Origin: Flexibacter flexilis DSM 6793
GTDB lineage: Bacteria; Bacteroidota; Bacteroidia; Cytophagales; Flexibacteraceae
DNA length: 64,000 nucleotides
Reading direction: 5' to 3'
Assembly (NCBI RefSeq): GCF_900112255.1
Contig: NZ_FOLE01000001.1
Coordinates: forward strand, 558,001 to 622,000
The position numbers and the translations under genes are program-made. Below the pieces are notes generated by a model, which was not told the DNA's origin, did no database searches, and was given only the letters and a program-made list of their open reading frames with translations. Positions 18,473-27,034 of the stretch are shown one piece after another. How positions within the stretch are numbered: position 1 is the stretch's first letter; every line of letters starts with the position of its first letter.

Positions 18473-19921
18473 TTAGAAAGTTTGTTGCTCCAAGTAATTA
18501 GAGAAAGCCAACAAATCTGTTTCGCGGAAAGCATTTGCCATAATTTGCAAACCGATAGGCAAGTTTTGTTCGTCGTTGCCTGCTGGAATCGAAATGCCCG
18601 TAACGCCTGCCACGTTGGCCTGAACCGAATAAATATCCGCCAAAAACATCGCCAATGGGTCTGATTCTGCGGAGTTTTCACCGATTTTGAAAGCCGTAGT
18701 CGGAGAAGTTGGCATCAACAAAAAGTCGTACTCTGTAAGCAAACTTTCTGTTTTTTCCTTGATGAGGCGGCGAACGCGTTGCGCTTTCGTAAAATACGCA
18801 TCGTAGTAGCTGGCACTCAACACGAATGTTCCGAGCATGATGCGGCGTTTTACTTCACGTCCGAAACCTTCGGCGCGTGTGCGTTTGTACATCGTCTCCA
18901 AATCTGGCGCGTTTTCGGTGCGGTGGCCGTAGCGTACACCATCGTAGCGCGACAAATTGGCACTGGCTTCGGCCATCGTCAGGATATAATAGGTTGGCAA
19001 AATATATTCCAATAACGGAAATTCTACGCCTTCCACCGTGTAGCCTTGTTGTTTCAAAAACTCCACGCGTTTTTTCATGCTTTCGCGGATAGCTGGTGCA
19101 ATCGCTTCACTTTCAAGGCTTTCGCGCAAATAAGCTATTTTTTTGCCTGCGCCATTCCACGCCAACTGCTGCGAATAAGCAGGCACTGGTTTTTGGGAAA
19201 CGGTGCTGTCAAAATCGTCTGCTCCTGCCATTACTTCCAACAACAAAGCCGCATCAGGCACGTTGCGCGTGATAGGGCCGATACAGTCGAAAGAAGAAGC
19301 ATAAGCAATAAGGCCGTAGCGCGAAATGCGCGAGTACGTTGGCTTTAAGCCCACCAAACCGCAAAAAGAAGCTGGTTGGCGCACCGAACCGCCTGTGTCT
19401 GAGCCAATAGAAGCCCAACACATATCGGCTTGTACGGCTACTGCCGAGCCACCCGACGAACCACCCGGCACGCGTGTAGTGTCGGCGGCGTTGCGAACTA
19501 CGCCAAATGCTGAATTTTCGTTGGAAGAACCCATCGCAAATTCGTCACAGTTTTGGCGACCAATGATAATGGCATCTTCGTCGAGCAAACGTTGTATGGC
19601 TGTACCCGTAAACTGCGATTTGAATTTGTCCAAAATCTTGCTCGAACCCTGCAACCCAAAATCTTTGAGGCAAAGCACATCTTTGATGCCAATCACCATA
19701 CCAGCCAAGCGGCCAACAGGCTCGCCCGCCTTGATACGAGCGTCTAAGGCTTGGGCTTGCGCCAAAGCAAAATCTGTATATACCTCAACAAAGGCGTTGA
19801 GTGTCTTGTTTTTCTCTTCGATATTGCGCAGGTAATGCCCTACGATTTCTTCACAAGAAACCACACCCGACTGCACGTCGGCTTGTAATTCGCGGAAAGA
19901 GTGATATGTCTTCAAAGCCAA
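18473..19921 (-). CDS. gatA: Asp-tRNA(Asn)/Glu-tRNA(Gln) amidotransferase subunit A
   Basis: 482-residue amidase subunit of GatCAB, which releases ammonia from glutamine to amidate misacylated Glu-tRNA(Gln) or Asp-tRNA(Asn). Amidase-signature triad: Lys in GIKDVLCL (about 76), and the cis-Ser and nucleophile Ser within PGGSSGGSAVAV and GSDTGGSVRQPASF (about 150-180). The ending GLQIMANAF is family-typical. gatB and gatC are not nearby, as is usual for dispersed gat genes. tatA precedes it by 6 bases and is probably co-transcribed. Confidence 0.95.
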   Translation of the reverse strand: MALKTYHSFRELQADVQSGVVSCEEIVGHYLRNIEEKNKTLNAFVEVYTDFALAQAQALDARIKAGEPVGRLAGMVIGIKDVLCLKDFGLQGSSKILDKFKSQFTGTAIQRLLDEDAIIIGRQNCDEFAMGSSNENSAFGVVRNAADTTRVPGGSSGGSAVAVQADMCWASIGSDTGGSVRQPASFCGLVGLKPTYSRISRYGLIAYASSFDCIGPITRNVPDAALLLEVMAGADDFDSTVSQKPVPAYSQQLAWNGAGKKIAYLRESLESEAIAPAIRESMKKRVEFLKQQGYTVEGVEFPLLEYILPTYYILTMAEASANLSRYDGVRYGHRTENAPDLETMYKRTRAEGFGREVKRRIMLGTFVLSASYYDAYFTKAQRVRRLIKEKTESLLTEYDFLLMPTSPTTAFKIGENSAESDPLAMFLADIYSVQANVAGVTGISIPAGNDEQNLPIGLQIMANAFRETDLLAFSNYLEQQTF

Positions 19922-19927
19922 GTTGCC

Positions 19928-20140
19928 TTACTTTTTAGGTTCGTCTTTAATGCCTTCTTCTATTTCGCTTTTGATTTCGCGTGTTGCGTCTTTGAACTCG
20001 CGAATGCCTTTACCCAAACCTCTTGCCAGTTCAGGAATTTTTTTAGCACCAAAGAAAATAAGTACCAAAAGCAATACAAGGACGATTTCGCCTGTACCCA
20101 AGCCTCCCAAAAAGCCGAATATAAAATTAGTTTGTGTCAT
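19928..20140 (-). CDS. tatA: Sec-independent translocase subunit TatA/TatE
   Basis: 70-residue pore-forming subunit of the twin-arginine translocase. Seen: a single transmembrane helix (GTGEIVLVLLLVLIFFG, about 14-30), the FGAKKIPELARGLGKGI hinge and amphipathic helix with the conserved FG, and an acidic/Lys tail. TatA and TatE cannot be told apart here. tatC is not in the window. Upstream of gatA on the same strand. Confidence 0.93.
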   Translation of the reverse strand: MTQTNFIFGFLGGLGTGEIVLVLLLVLIFFGAKKIPELARGLGKGIREFKDATREIKSEIEEGIKDEPKK

Positions 20141-20324
20141 CGTTTGGAAATGTTTATGTAAAAAACCGCCGCAAAGATAGGCAGTAAATTGTAATTTTGG
20201 GTTTTTATTAAGAATATTTTAACAGCTAAAAGCCGCCTAATCCTAATAGCACGTTGGCGATATGCGCGGCAATAGGTTCTTTATTTTGCTCAAAAACAAA
20301 GAAAAAACATTGTTTACGCCAAAG

Positions 20325-20364
20325 AAAATCCCTTCGCCTGTAAGCCACACGACGAAGGGATTTT
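20325..20364 (-). terminator. terminator of the transketolase gene
   Basis: Perfect 12-bp stem AAAATCCCTTCG / CGAAGGGATTTT with a 16-base loop, 24 bases beyond the leftward transketolase stop; A/T tracts flank both sides. Confidence 0.87.
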
Positions 20365-20388
20365 ATTAAAAAGAAGAATATCAAAGGC

Positions 20389-21234
20389 TTAATAGTCGCC
20401 AAGTGTGCATTCTAACTGCGAAAGTGCGTTAGAAAGTTGCTCGTCGTTTGGTGCAACGCCGTGCCATTTGTGGCTGCCCATCATGAAATCTACGCCGTAG
20501 CCCATTTCCGTATGCAACAAAATCATTACGGGTTTGCCTTTGCCGCTCAATTGTTTGGCAGTTTCCAAAGCCGCTACCACGCTGGCCATGTTGTTGCCTT
20601 CGGCCACCTCCAACACGTCCCAGCCGAACGCTTCCCATTTGGCAGCCAAATTGCCCAACGAATTTACTTTAGCCACAGGGCCATCAATTTGCTGACCGTT
20701 GTAATCCACGATACCGATAAGGTTATCAATCTGGTTGTGCGCCGCGTACATGGCCGCTTCCCACACTTGTCCTTCTTGCAACTCGCCGTCGCCCATCAAC
20801 ACGTACACGTTTTTGTCGTCTTTGTTGAGCTTTTTGGCTTGCGCTGCACCAGATGCCACCGACAAGCCTTGTCCCAACGAACCTGACGCGATGCGTACAC
20901 CTTCCAAATGTTCGTGTGTGGTTGGGTGGCCTTGTAGGCGCGAGTCGATGCGGCGGAACGTAGCCAATTCACTCACAGGGAAATAACCCGCACGTGCCAA
21001 CACACTGTAAAACATCGGCGAGGTGTGTCCGTTGGACAAAAAGAAAAGGTCTTCGCCTACGCCGTCCATGCTGAATTGGTTGTTGTGGTGCATTTGACGG
21101 AAATAAAGAGCCACCAGCAAATCCGTGCAACCCAAAGAGCCGCCAGGGTGTCCAGATTGGCAAGCGTGTACCATGCGCAAAATATCGCGGCGCACTTGTG
21201 AAGCTATACTGCTAAGTTGCTGAATATCTTTCAT
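20389..21234 (-). CDS. transketolase, N-terminal subunit (split enzyme)
   Basis: 281-residue thiamine-diphosphate domain of a two-polypeptide transketolase, which moves a two-carbon unit between sugar phosphates. Seen: CQSGHPGGSLGCTDLL, FLSNGHTSPM (with the ThDP-contact His), and the ThDP/Mg motif MGDGELQEGQVWEA followed by VDYNGQQ. It stops before the pyrimidine-binding (C-terminal) half, which in split enzymes is normally the next gene. Here the next genes are tatA downstream and bcp upstream, so the partner must be elsewhere in the genome. Confidence 0.92.
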   Translation of the reverse strand: MKDIQQLSSIASQVRRDILRMVHACQSGHPGGSLGCTDLLVALYFRQMHHNNQFSMDGVGEDLFFLSNGHTSPMFYSVLARAGYFPVSELATFRRIDSRLQGHPTTHEHLEGVRIASGSLGQGLSVASGAAQAKKLNKDDKNVYVLMGDGELQEGQVWEAAMYAAHNQIDNLIGIVDYNGQQIDGPVAKVNSLGNLAAKWEAFGWDVLEVAEGNNMASVVAALETAKQLSGKGKPVMILLHTEMGYGVDFMMGSHKWHGVAPNDEQLSNALSQLECTLGDY

Positions 21235-21255
21235 TTGTGTAATTAATAAGTTGAT

Positions 21256-21702
21256 TTATTTTAAGATTTGGGCGGCGTGTGCCGACGTTTTTACTTTGTC
21301 AATAATCTGCGCAATCTGGCCGTTTTCGTCTATAACAAACGTGGTGCGAACCGTGCCCATGTATTTGCGTCCGTACATAGATTTTTCTTTCCAAACCCCG
21401 TACAAATTCACGACTTTTTGGTCGGTGTCGGAGATGAGCGGAAAGTTTAGGCTATATTTTTCAATAAATTTCAGGTGCGACTTTTCGTTGTCGATGCTTA
21501 CGCCGATCGTATGATAACCAGCTTGTTGCAAAGGCTCTTGGTGGTCGCGGAGGTTGCAGGCTTGTGCCGTGCAGCCGCTTGTATCATCTTTTGGATAAAA
21601 ATAAAGAATTACCTTTTTGCCCAAAAAATCAGAGAGACGAATGGTTTGGCCGTTTTGGTCTTTTGCCTCAAAATCAGGGGCTTTGTCGCCGATTTGTAAC
21701 AT
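21256..21702 (-). CDS. bcp: thioredoxin-dependent thiol peroxidase (Bcp/PrxQ)
   Basis: 148-residue atypical 2-Cys peroxiredoxin that reduces organic peroxides. Peroxidatic and resolving cysteines lie five apart in DDTSGCTAQACNLRD (about 46 and 51), preceded by VILYFYPKD. The start MLQIGDKAPDFEAKD is family-typical. It lies 21 bases upstream of the transketolase start on the same strand, so the two may share a transcript. Confidence 0.93.
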   Translation of the reverse strand: MLQIGDKAPDFEAKDQNGQTIRLSDFLGKKVILYFYPKDDTSGCTAQACNLRDHQEPLQQAGYHTIGVSIDNEKSHLKFIEKYSLNFPLISDTDQKVVNLYGVWKEKSMYGRKYMGTVRTTFVIDENGQIAQIIDKVKTSAHAAQILK

Positions 21703-21772
21703 AAAACGAAAGGAAAAAGAATGATGTTGAATTAGATGGCGGCAAAGCTACATAAAATCTGCGTGGAGGGAA

Positions 21773-22195
21773 CTATCTTTTACTAATAAAATGCACCAAA
21801 GCCAGCGTATAACTTTCCATACCGAAACCCGAAATCACGCCCACACAATTTTTACTCAACATACTTTTGTGGCGATAGTCTTCGCGCGAATGCACATTGG
21901 AAATATGTACTTCTATCACGGGCGTTTTGATGGCCGAAATCGCGTCGGCAATGGCCACAGACGTATGCGTATAGCCGCCAGCGTTCAGGATAATGCCATT
22001 GTGCGAAAAGCCCGCCGCGTGCAGTGCGTTAATGATTTCCCCTTCCACATTGGACTGGAAATACTCTAACTGTACGTCCGAAAATTGTTGTTGCAAGTTG
22101 GTCAGGTAGTATTCAAAAGACATACTTCCGTAAACGGAAGGTTCGCGCACGCCCAACAAATTGAGGTTAGGGCCATTGATTATCAGTATTCTCAT
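21773..22195 (-). CDS. aroQ: 3-dehydroquinate dehydratase, type II
   Basis: 140-residue shikimate-pathway enzyme that dehydrates 3-dehydroquinate. Seen: INGPNLNLLGVREPSVYG with the catalytic Asn and Tyr, QSNVEGEIINALH, the NAGGYTHTSVAIADAI loop, and the catalytic His in EVHISNVHSRED. Full length for the family. Single gene or head of the leftward bcp cluster (gap 70 bases). Confidence 0.95.
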   Translation of the reverse strand: MRILIINGPNLNLLGVREPSVYGSMSFEYYLTNLQQQFSDVQLEYFQSNVEGEIINALHAAGFSHNGIILNAGGYTHTSVAIADAISAIKTPVIEVHISNVHSREDYRHKSMLSKNCVGVISGFGMESYTLALVHFISKR

Positions 22196-22258
22196 GTACC
22201 AAAACGGATTTGAGTCTTGAATAAATTTTGAAGAATTAATAGCGGCAATATATAGTTT

Positions 22259-22291
22259 TTTGGTAAAAGCGAAAACCTTTAGATACCTTTG
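22259..22291 (+). promoter_or_regulatory. predicted promoter of the Fur-family gene
   Basis: TTTG at 22259-22262 and TACCTTTG at 22284-22291 with a 21-base spacer match the Bacteroidota housekeeping consensus (TTTG, TAnnTTTG). The expected transcription start would leave a leader of about 27 bases before the ATG at 22321. Confidence 0.65.
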
Positions 22292-22320
22292 TTCTGTAAT
22301 TTAATGATAGCCTTACCGCT

Positions 22321-22749
22321 ATGAACATCAGTATAAAATCCATACTCAAAGCACACGATTTGCGCCTCACAGAGCCGCGTGAACATATTTTACAATTATT
22401 TTTGGACAAAGCCTACGCGCTTTCGCAGCCTTACATCGAAAGTTCCGTGAACGCTGCCATAGACCGCGTAACAGTGTATCGCACGCTCAAAACTTTTGTA
22501 GAAAAAGGCATTATCCATAAAGTGCCCGACGATACCGAAACGGCACATTACGCCCTGTGTAGTCCCGCGTGCGAAGGCGGACACGGCCATCACCACCACG
22601 ACCACGTACATTTCAAATGCGTGTCGTGCAACCTTACGCAATGTATTGACAATGTGCATATTCCGAAAATAACATTACCTACGGGTTATCAGTTTTTGGA
22701 AGCAAATTTGCTGGTACAAGGCGTTTGCGACAAATGCCATAGTGCGTAA
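22321..22749 (+). CDS. Fur-family metalloregulator (possibly Zur- or PerR-like)
   Basis: 142-residue Fur-superfamily repressor. It has an N-terminal winged helix (LRLTEPREHIL and DRVTVYRTLKTFVEKGIIH) and a C-terminal dimerisation domain with a His-rich metal stretch (CEGGHGHHHHDHVH, about 81-96) followed by two CxxC-type pairs (CVSC and CDKC) that would bind structural zinc. The His-rich segment fits metal sensing but does not settle iron, zinc or peroxide specificity. Single gene with a good promoter. The sterol-desaturase-like gene follows after about 125 bases. Confidence 0.87.
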   Translation: MNISIKSILKAHDLRLTEPREHILQLFLDKAYALSQPYIESSVNAAIDRVTVYRTLKTFVEKGIIHKVPDDTETAHYALCSPACEGGHGHHHHDHVHFKCVSCNLTQCIDNVHIPKITLPTGYQFLEANLLVQGVCDKCHSA

Positions 22750-22875
22750 TTAAGTCATTAAAAAGGCGTAAGTCTTGGACTTGCGTGTATATTTGCACCA
22801 AATCAAACGATTAAATCAGCTTCCATTTTTCAACAAAAACAAAACAATTAAACTTTGTTATTGCTTTTCAAAGCC

Positions 22876-23766
22876 ATGACCGAACAACAATTATTAATGT
22901 TTACCTCTCCGATGATGGCGTTTTTTATTGCGCTGGAAATCGTGCTGAGTTGGTATTTCAATCGCCCGACCTATAACACAAAAGACACGGCCATCAACCT
23001 GACTTGTACAGCCCTCAACGGCGGTTTGGACTTGCTTACACGCGGATTTACGTTTGCCATTTTGGTATTTTGTTCGCAGTACAGTTTCTTTCATTTTACA
23101 GAAAAAAGTTATTTCTACTGGATAAGTCTTTTTATTATCCATGATTTGCTGTACTACTTGCTGCATTTGACCGACCATTACAGCCGATTTTTTTGGGCAG
23201 TTCACGTAACACATCACTCTTCCCAAAAATTCAATTTATCGGTTGCGATTCGTTCGTCGGTGTTTCAGCCGCTGTATCGCTTTGTTTTTTACATTCCGCT
23301 GATGTTTTTGGGCTACGACCCACTGGATTTGGCTTTTATTTTTGCGGTAAGTCAGACCTACGGTTTTTTTGTACACACCGAGTCGGTCGGCAAGCTGGGT
23401 TTCTTGGAATGGTTCATGGTAACGCCCTCGCACCACCGCGTGCACCATGCTTCTAATGTTCGGTATTTGGACAAAAATATGGGCATGGTACTCATTATTT
23501 GGGATAAAATATTTGGTACTTTTGCCGAAGAGACCGAAAAGCCGCGCTACGGCCTGACCAGCAACCAAGAAAGCTACAATCCCATAAACATTGTGTTTTA
23601 TGAATGGCGCAATATTTGGCACGACCTGAAAGAGAAAAAAGCCACTTTTTGGCAAAAAATGATGTATGTGTTTGGCCCTCCAGGGTGGAGCCACGACGGA
23701 AGTACGCTTACCTCCAGTCAGTTGCGGGCGCAAGAAGCCGCCACAGAAAATGCAACTAAACAATAG
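22876..23766 (+). CDS. sterol desaturase / fatty-acid hydroxylase superfamily membrane protein
   Basis: 296-residue integral membrane di-iron oxygenase. Histidine boxes: HDLLYYLLHLTDH, HVTHHSS and HHRVHHA, spaced as in the family (ERG3 / fatty-acid hydroxylase); four or so transmembrane segments lie in the first 190 residues. The substrate cannot be told; lipid or carotenoid hydroxylation are possibilities. I chose the ATG at 22876 (MTEQQLLMF); a TTG at 22855 would add seven residues. Confidence 0.88.
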   Translation: MTEQQLLMFTSPMMAFFIALEIVLSWYFNRPTYNTKDTAINLTCTALNGGLDLLTRGFTFAILVFCSQYSFFHFTEKSYFYWISLFIIHDLLYYLLHLTDHYSRFFWAVHVTHHSSQKFNLSVAIRSSVFQPLYRFVFYIPLMFLGYDPLDLAFIFAVSQTYGFFVHTESVGKLGFLEWFMVTPSHHRVHHASNVRYLDKNMGMVLIIWDKIFGTFAEETEKPRYGLTSNQESYNPINIVFYEWRNIWHDLKEKKATFWQKMMYVFGPPGWSHDGSTLTSSQLRAQEAATENATKQ

Positions 23767-23819
23767 TTTTCAGTGTTATAGAATCAATAAAATTTCAAAT
23801 ATTTAACTAAAAAAATAAT

Positions 23820-24449
23820 ATGTCATTAGTTCTTAAAAAAGCCCCAATTTTCCGCGCTCCTGCGGTCGTAAACGGCAACCAAATCGTAGAAGATTTCTCT
23901 TTGGAGCAATTCATCGGCAAAAAAGAGGTTGTATTTTTCTTTTACCCAAAAGATTTCACTTTCGTTTGCCCAACTGAAATTTTGGCTTTCCAAAGCAAAT
24001 TGGCCGAATTTGAAAAACGCAATGTAGCCGTAGTAGGTTGCTCAACCGATACAGAAGAAACGCACTTAGCGTGGCTTTCTACACCTAAAAAACAAGGCGG
24101 TATCGAAGGCGTAACTTATCCGATTGTAGCTGACACAGCAAAAACCATCGCTACAAACTTTGGCGTTTTAGCTGGCGACTACACTTACAACGAAGAAGGC
24201 GAAATGGAGTTTGTGGGTGCACCAATCGCACTGCGCGGCACATTTTTGATTGATAAAAAAGGCGTTGTACGTCACTGCGTAATCAATGACTTCCCATTGG
24301 GTCGTAACATTGATGATGCTTTGCGTATGGTGGACGCGCTTCAGTTCACGGAAGAGCACGGCGAAGTTTGTCCTGCTAACTGGGAACAAGGCAAAGACGC
24401 AATGCAAGCAACACGCGAAGGCGTAGCGTCGTATTTGGCAGCTCACTAA
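23820..24449 (+). CDS. 2-Cys peroxiredoxin (AhpC/Prx1 type)
   Basis: 209-residue typical 2-Cys peroxiredoxin that reduces hydrogen peroxide and alkyl hydroperoxides. Peroxidatic Cys in FTFVCPTEI (about 50), resolving Cys in GEVCPANWEQG (about 184), and an Arg/Glu active-site environment. It would act with thioredoxin or AhpF; neither gene is in the window. Single gene with a very strong terminator. Confidence 0.95.
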   Translation: MSLVLKKAPIFRAPAVVNGNQIVEDFSLEQFIGKKEVVFFFYPKDFTFVCPTEILAFQSKLAEFEKRNVAVVGCSTDTEETHLAWLSTPKKQGGIEGVTYPIVADTAKTIATNFGVLAGDYTYNEEGEMEFVGAPIALRGTFLIDKKGVVRHCVINDFPLGRNIDDALRMVDALQFTEEHGEVCPANWEQGKDAMQATREGVASYLAAH

Positions 24450-24468
24450 GCCGAGCCGTTCGGATACC

Positions 24469-24517
24469 AAAATGATTGCGGGGCGCAAACCTTTGGTTTG
24501 CGCCCCGCAATCATTTT
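24469..24517. terminator. strong bidirectional terminator
   Basis: Perfect 22-bp inverted repeat (begins AAAATGATTGCGGGGCGC) with a 5-base loop CTTTG, between the convergent peroxiredoxin and FG-GAP-like genes. T tracts on both strands are short (TTTT). Confidence 0.92.
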
Positions 24518-24531
24518 AAGCTTATAGACAA

Positions 24532-25074
24532 TTAGTTAACTTTAATTTTGCGGGTTTTGATGCCGATTTCTTCGCCCATCGTGCTTTCGCGTATTTCGAT
24601 GGTTTTGGGTGCGACACTGCGCACTACGTCGGGGTTGTCGGCCAAATGGCTGCAATACACCGAAAACGGCTTGATGAGTTCGCGCCAACGGCCATTGGTC
24701 TGAAACGTATAAACGTGGCAAGCTTGCCAACAACTCGTCCACCACGACGGCACTAAAGACAGTTCGTCGCGGCCATCGCCGTTCAAATCGCCTTCGTTCT
24801 GGAGCGCGTCCGAGCCGATACACTGCGGCACAATAATGCCTCGTATTTTGGGATTAGAAAAACGAATAATGCACTGACAATCACCGCCGTTGCATTGCCC
24901 AAAGTCGTCTTCTGTTTTTTGTTCTTTCATGTTGGACGTAATCCAAGCAAATTCGGGTTTGCCATCGCCGTCAAAATCGCCTTTGAGCGCGTCAGCAGGA
25001 ATTTTTTGTGCAAAACCCGTTAGATTTATTCCCCAACAAAAAAACAATATAGCACTGATTTTCAGTATTTTCAT
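24532..25074 (-). CDS. secreted protein with FG-GAP/VCBS-like calcium loops
   Basis: 180-residue protein with a signal peptide (ISAILFFCWGINLTGFA) and two calcium-binding loops of the DxDxDG type: GDFDGDGKPEFAW (about 33) and GDLNGDGRDELSL (about 93). These are the spacing and sequence of FG-GAP/VCBS repeat proteins. Four or more Cys in the middle could form disulfides. No enzymatic motif. It follows the membrane-anchored receiver gene by 17 bases on the same strand, so they are likely co-transcribed, though no functional link is evident. Confidence 0.75.
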   Translation of the reverse strand: MKILKISAILFFCWGINLTGFAQKIPADALKGDFDGDGKPEFAWITSNMKEQKTEDDFGQCNGGDCQCIIRFSNPKIRGIIVPQCIGSDALQNEGDLNGDGRDELSLVPSWWTSCWQACHVYTFQTNGRWRELIKPFSVYCSHLADNPDVVRSVAPKTIEIRESTMGEEIGIKTRKIKVN

Positions 25075-25091
25075 TTGACTAAACTAAAAGA

Positions 25092-25628
25092 TTATGGCTC
25101 AATAAATACGCCACTTTTCGACTCCCAGCGGCCTGTGGCAAACATTACAATTGTGAGCAAAGTCCAAGCCACAATCGCGCCAATTACACTGTAAGTGAAC
25201 ACTTTATATTTGAAAGTTTCGCGTTTGGCTTCCAAATAGTCCACCACGTTGTTAAGCACTTTTTCTAAGCGCACAAAGCGGGCATCGTTAATCACCACAT
25301 AATCGTAAGCACCGTACTTGACCATCTCAGTAGCTACTTTTGCATTGTCGTGGGTAGAGAAAAATATTACTTCCGTGTGATGTTCGAGTTTTTTTATCTC
25401 TTTCAAAATTTTTGCGCCATCGCGCTCGGTTTCGTCCATTGTATTAAGGTCATAATCCACAACAACAGCCATCGGATGTTGGTCTAAAGCAGCCAAACAA
25501 CTAGCACTATTAGCAAAATACACAAATTCAAAGTCATGGGATTTGGAAAAGCTATCGGCCATAAGTCGTGTGTTCAGCCCGTCATTTTCTATGATAAATA
25601 CAACTTTTTTTTTAGGTACTTTTTTCAT
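25092..25628 (-). CDS. degenerate receiver domain with C-terminal membrane anchor
   Basis: 178-residue protein. Residues 8-130 look like a response-regulator receiver: acidic IIENDG, putative phospho-Asp58 in AVVVDYDL, and Ser91/Thr92 in FFSTHD. The conserved Lys of the beta5 loop is replaced (YDYVVINDARF has Ile/Asn), so it may not respond to phosphorylation in the usual way. A single transmembrane helix (about 144-165) is followed by a short periplasmic tail. Receivers with a C-terminal anchor and no output are unusual. Probably first gene of an operon with the FG-GAP-like protein. Confidence 0.72.
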   Translation of the reverse strand: MKKVPKKKVVFIIENDGLNTRLMADSFSKSHDFEFVYFANSASCLAALDQHPMAVVVDYDLNTMDETERDGAKILKEIKKLEHHTEVIFFSTHDNAKVATEMVKYGAYDYVVINDARFVRLEKVLNNVVDYLEAKRETFKYKVFTYSVIGAIVAWTLLTIVMFATGRWESKSGVFIEP

Positions 25629-25922
25629 TGTCGTTTTATTTTGAGATGATTGTCTTGCAAATATGTATTTTTATATCATTTAAAATATGATGTTTGTCAG
25701 TATCGCACTATACCGTTTTGAAATATCAATTTACCTGACAAGAGGCATTGTTAGTCGAAAAATCATTGCAATACACAATGTTATGTAGTATCATTACTCG
25801 CATAAATCACATAAATGTTGTTACCTCCCTGCCTGTTCCAATAATCTACGATGAATTCCGTTTTAAAATAGAAAATTCACTATCTTTCTTCACCAAAATT
25901 GGCGACAAACAAAATCTAATCT

Positions 25923-27005
25923 ATGGAACTGGTACATATTCTTCAGGCAACAACAATGTCCTGTTATGATGCGCTGAGCCAATCTGTGATGAACTTGGCA
26001 GCCAAACAAGCCAAAGCAGGCCTGCACACCAAAGTTTGGTTTGTTACAGACAATCCGCACCTAGACTATGCCCTTGCCAACTACGAAATAAGCCTTTTTC
26101 CGCGACTGCTTAACCCTTGGGCTATTGATACCCAACTCACAGAAGCCATACAATGTACCAAACCCAATACTGTTTTTCATCTTCACGGCGAATTTTCGGC
26201 TTTTAATTATGTAGTGGCCAAAACATTACACGCTGCTAACAAACCTTTTATTTTTACGTTTTTTCCGCAGTGCACCTCTTCACAAATTGATAAAGCAAAT
26301 AAAATATTGCAGAAAACATTATTTCAGAAAAAAATTATAAAATTAGCCTCTGTAATTCATGGTTTTGCGGCAAACCAGATGCCTTCTGCAATCAACAAAA
26401 GCAAAATTATTCCGCATGGCTTTGAGGTGAGCCAAACCATGCAATCAATGCGCAGTAATGATAAGTTTATTTGTTCTTATAACCTAACGAACTGTTCCAA
26501 TCCTCATTTGCTCAATATAATAGCAAAATCCTTTAACTATTTTTTACTCCAAAATCCCAATACAGAATTATGGATACTGGACAAATCCAAACAAATACGC
26601 GCCTTTGAAAAGATAATTAAAACACATAACATCCAAAATAATGTCATTTTCTGGAATGAGCAAGCGGCTTCCGAACGGAGTAAATTACTATCTTACAGCC
26701 ATTTGTATTTAGCATTATCAGAACTGGCATGGCCGAGCATCGCCATAGAAGCTGCCGCTTTGGGCGTGCCTGTCGTTGTCCCCAACAATACCCTTCTGCA
26801 ACAACCCGTACAAGACTATGAGGCGGGCTGGGTTTTGTCTTCAATCAATGAAGCTAGCTTGTTAGAAGCCCTTAGTATGTTGCACAAACAAATCCAGCGG
26901 CAAGGCGTGGCCATCATGGGCGCACAAGCGCAACTTATGGTTCGGGAAGCCTACGATTGGAACAAAATTTTACCACTATACTATCAGATTTATAGCACTA
27001 TTTAA
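25923..27005 (+). CDS. glycosyltransferase, GT4-like
   Basis: 360-residue GT-B-fold transferase. The N-terminal domain begins MELVHILQATTMSCYDAL and includes TVFHLHGEFSAFN; the C-terminal nucleotide-sugar half has LYLALSELAWPSIAIEAAALG, which matches the EX7E pattern of GT4 enzymes, then VPVVVPNN and an AGWVL strand. It is likely to act on surface polysaccharide or lipid, but the acceptor and donor cannot be told. The PAP2 phosphatase gene follows 29 bases later. Confidence 0.83.
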   Translation: MELVHILQATTMSCYDALSQSVMNLAAKQAKAGLHTKVWFVTDNPHLDYALANYEISLFPRLLNPWAIDTQLTEAIQCTKPNTVFHLHGEFSAFNYVVAKTLHAANKPFIFTFFPQCTSSQIDKANKILQKTLFQKKIIKLASVIHGFAANQMPSAINKSKIIPHGFEVSQTMQSMRSNDKFICSYNLTNCSNPHLLNIIAKSFNYFLLQNPNTELWILDKSKQIRAFEKIIKTHNIQNNVIFWNEQAASERSKLLSYSHLYLALSELAWPSIAIEAAALGVPVVVPNNTLLQQPVQDYEAGWVLSSINEASLLEALSMLHKQIQRQGVAIMGAQAQLMVREAYDWNKILPLYYQIYSTI

Positions 27006-27034
27006 AAAATACATTACTTCACACCAACTCCTTT

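Noticed and set aside
22761-22788. Hairpin CGTAAGTC / GACTTGCG behind the Fur-family gene as a terminator
   Set aside because: Short stem with a G-U pair and no T tract after it; too weak to call.
25748-25969. 73-codon plus-strand frame before the glycosyltransferase
   Set aside because: Overlaps the glycosyltransferase start, no motif, and no coding-like composition.
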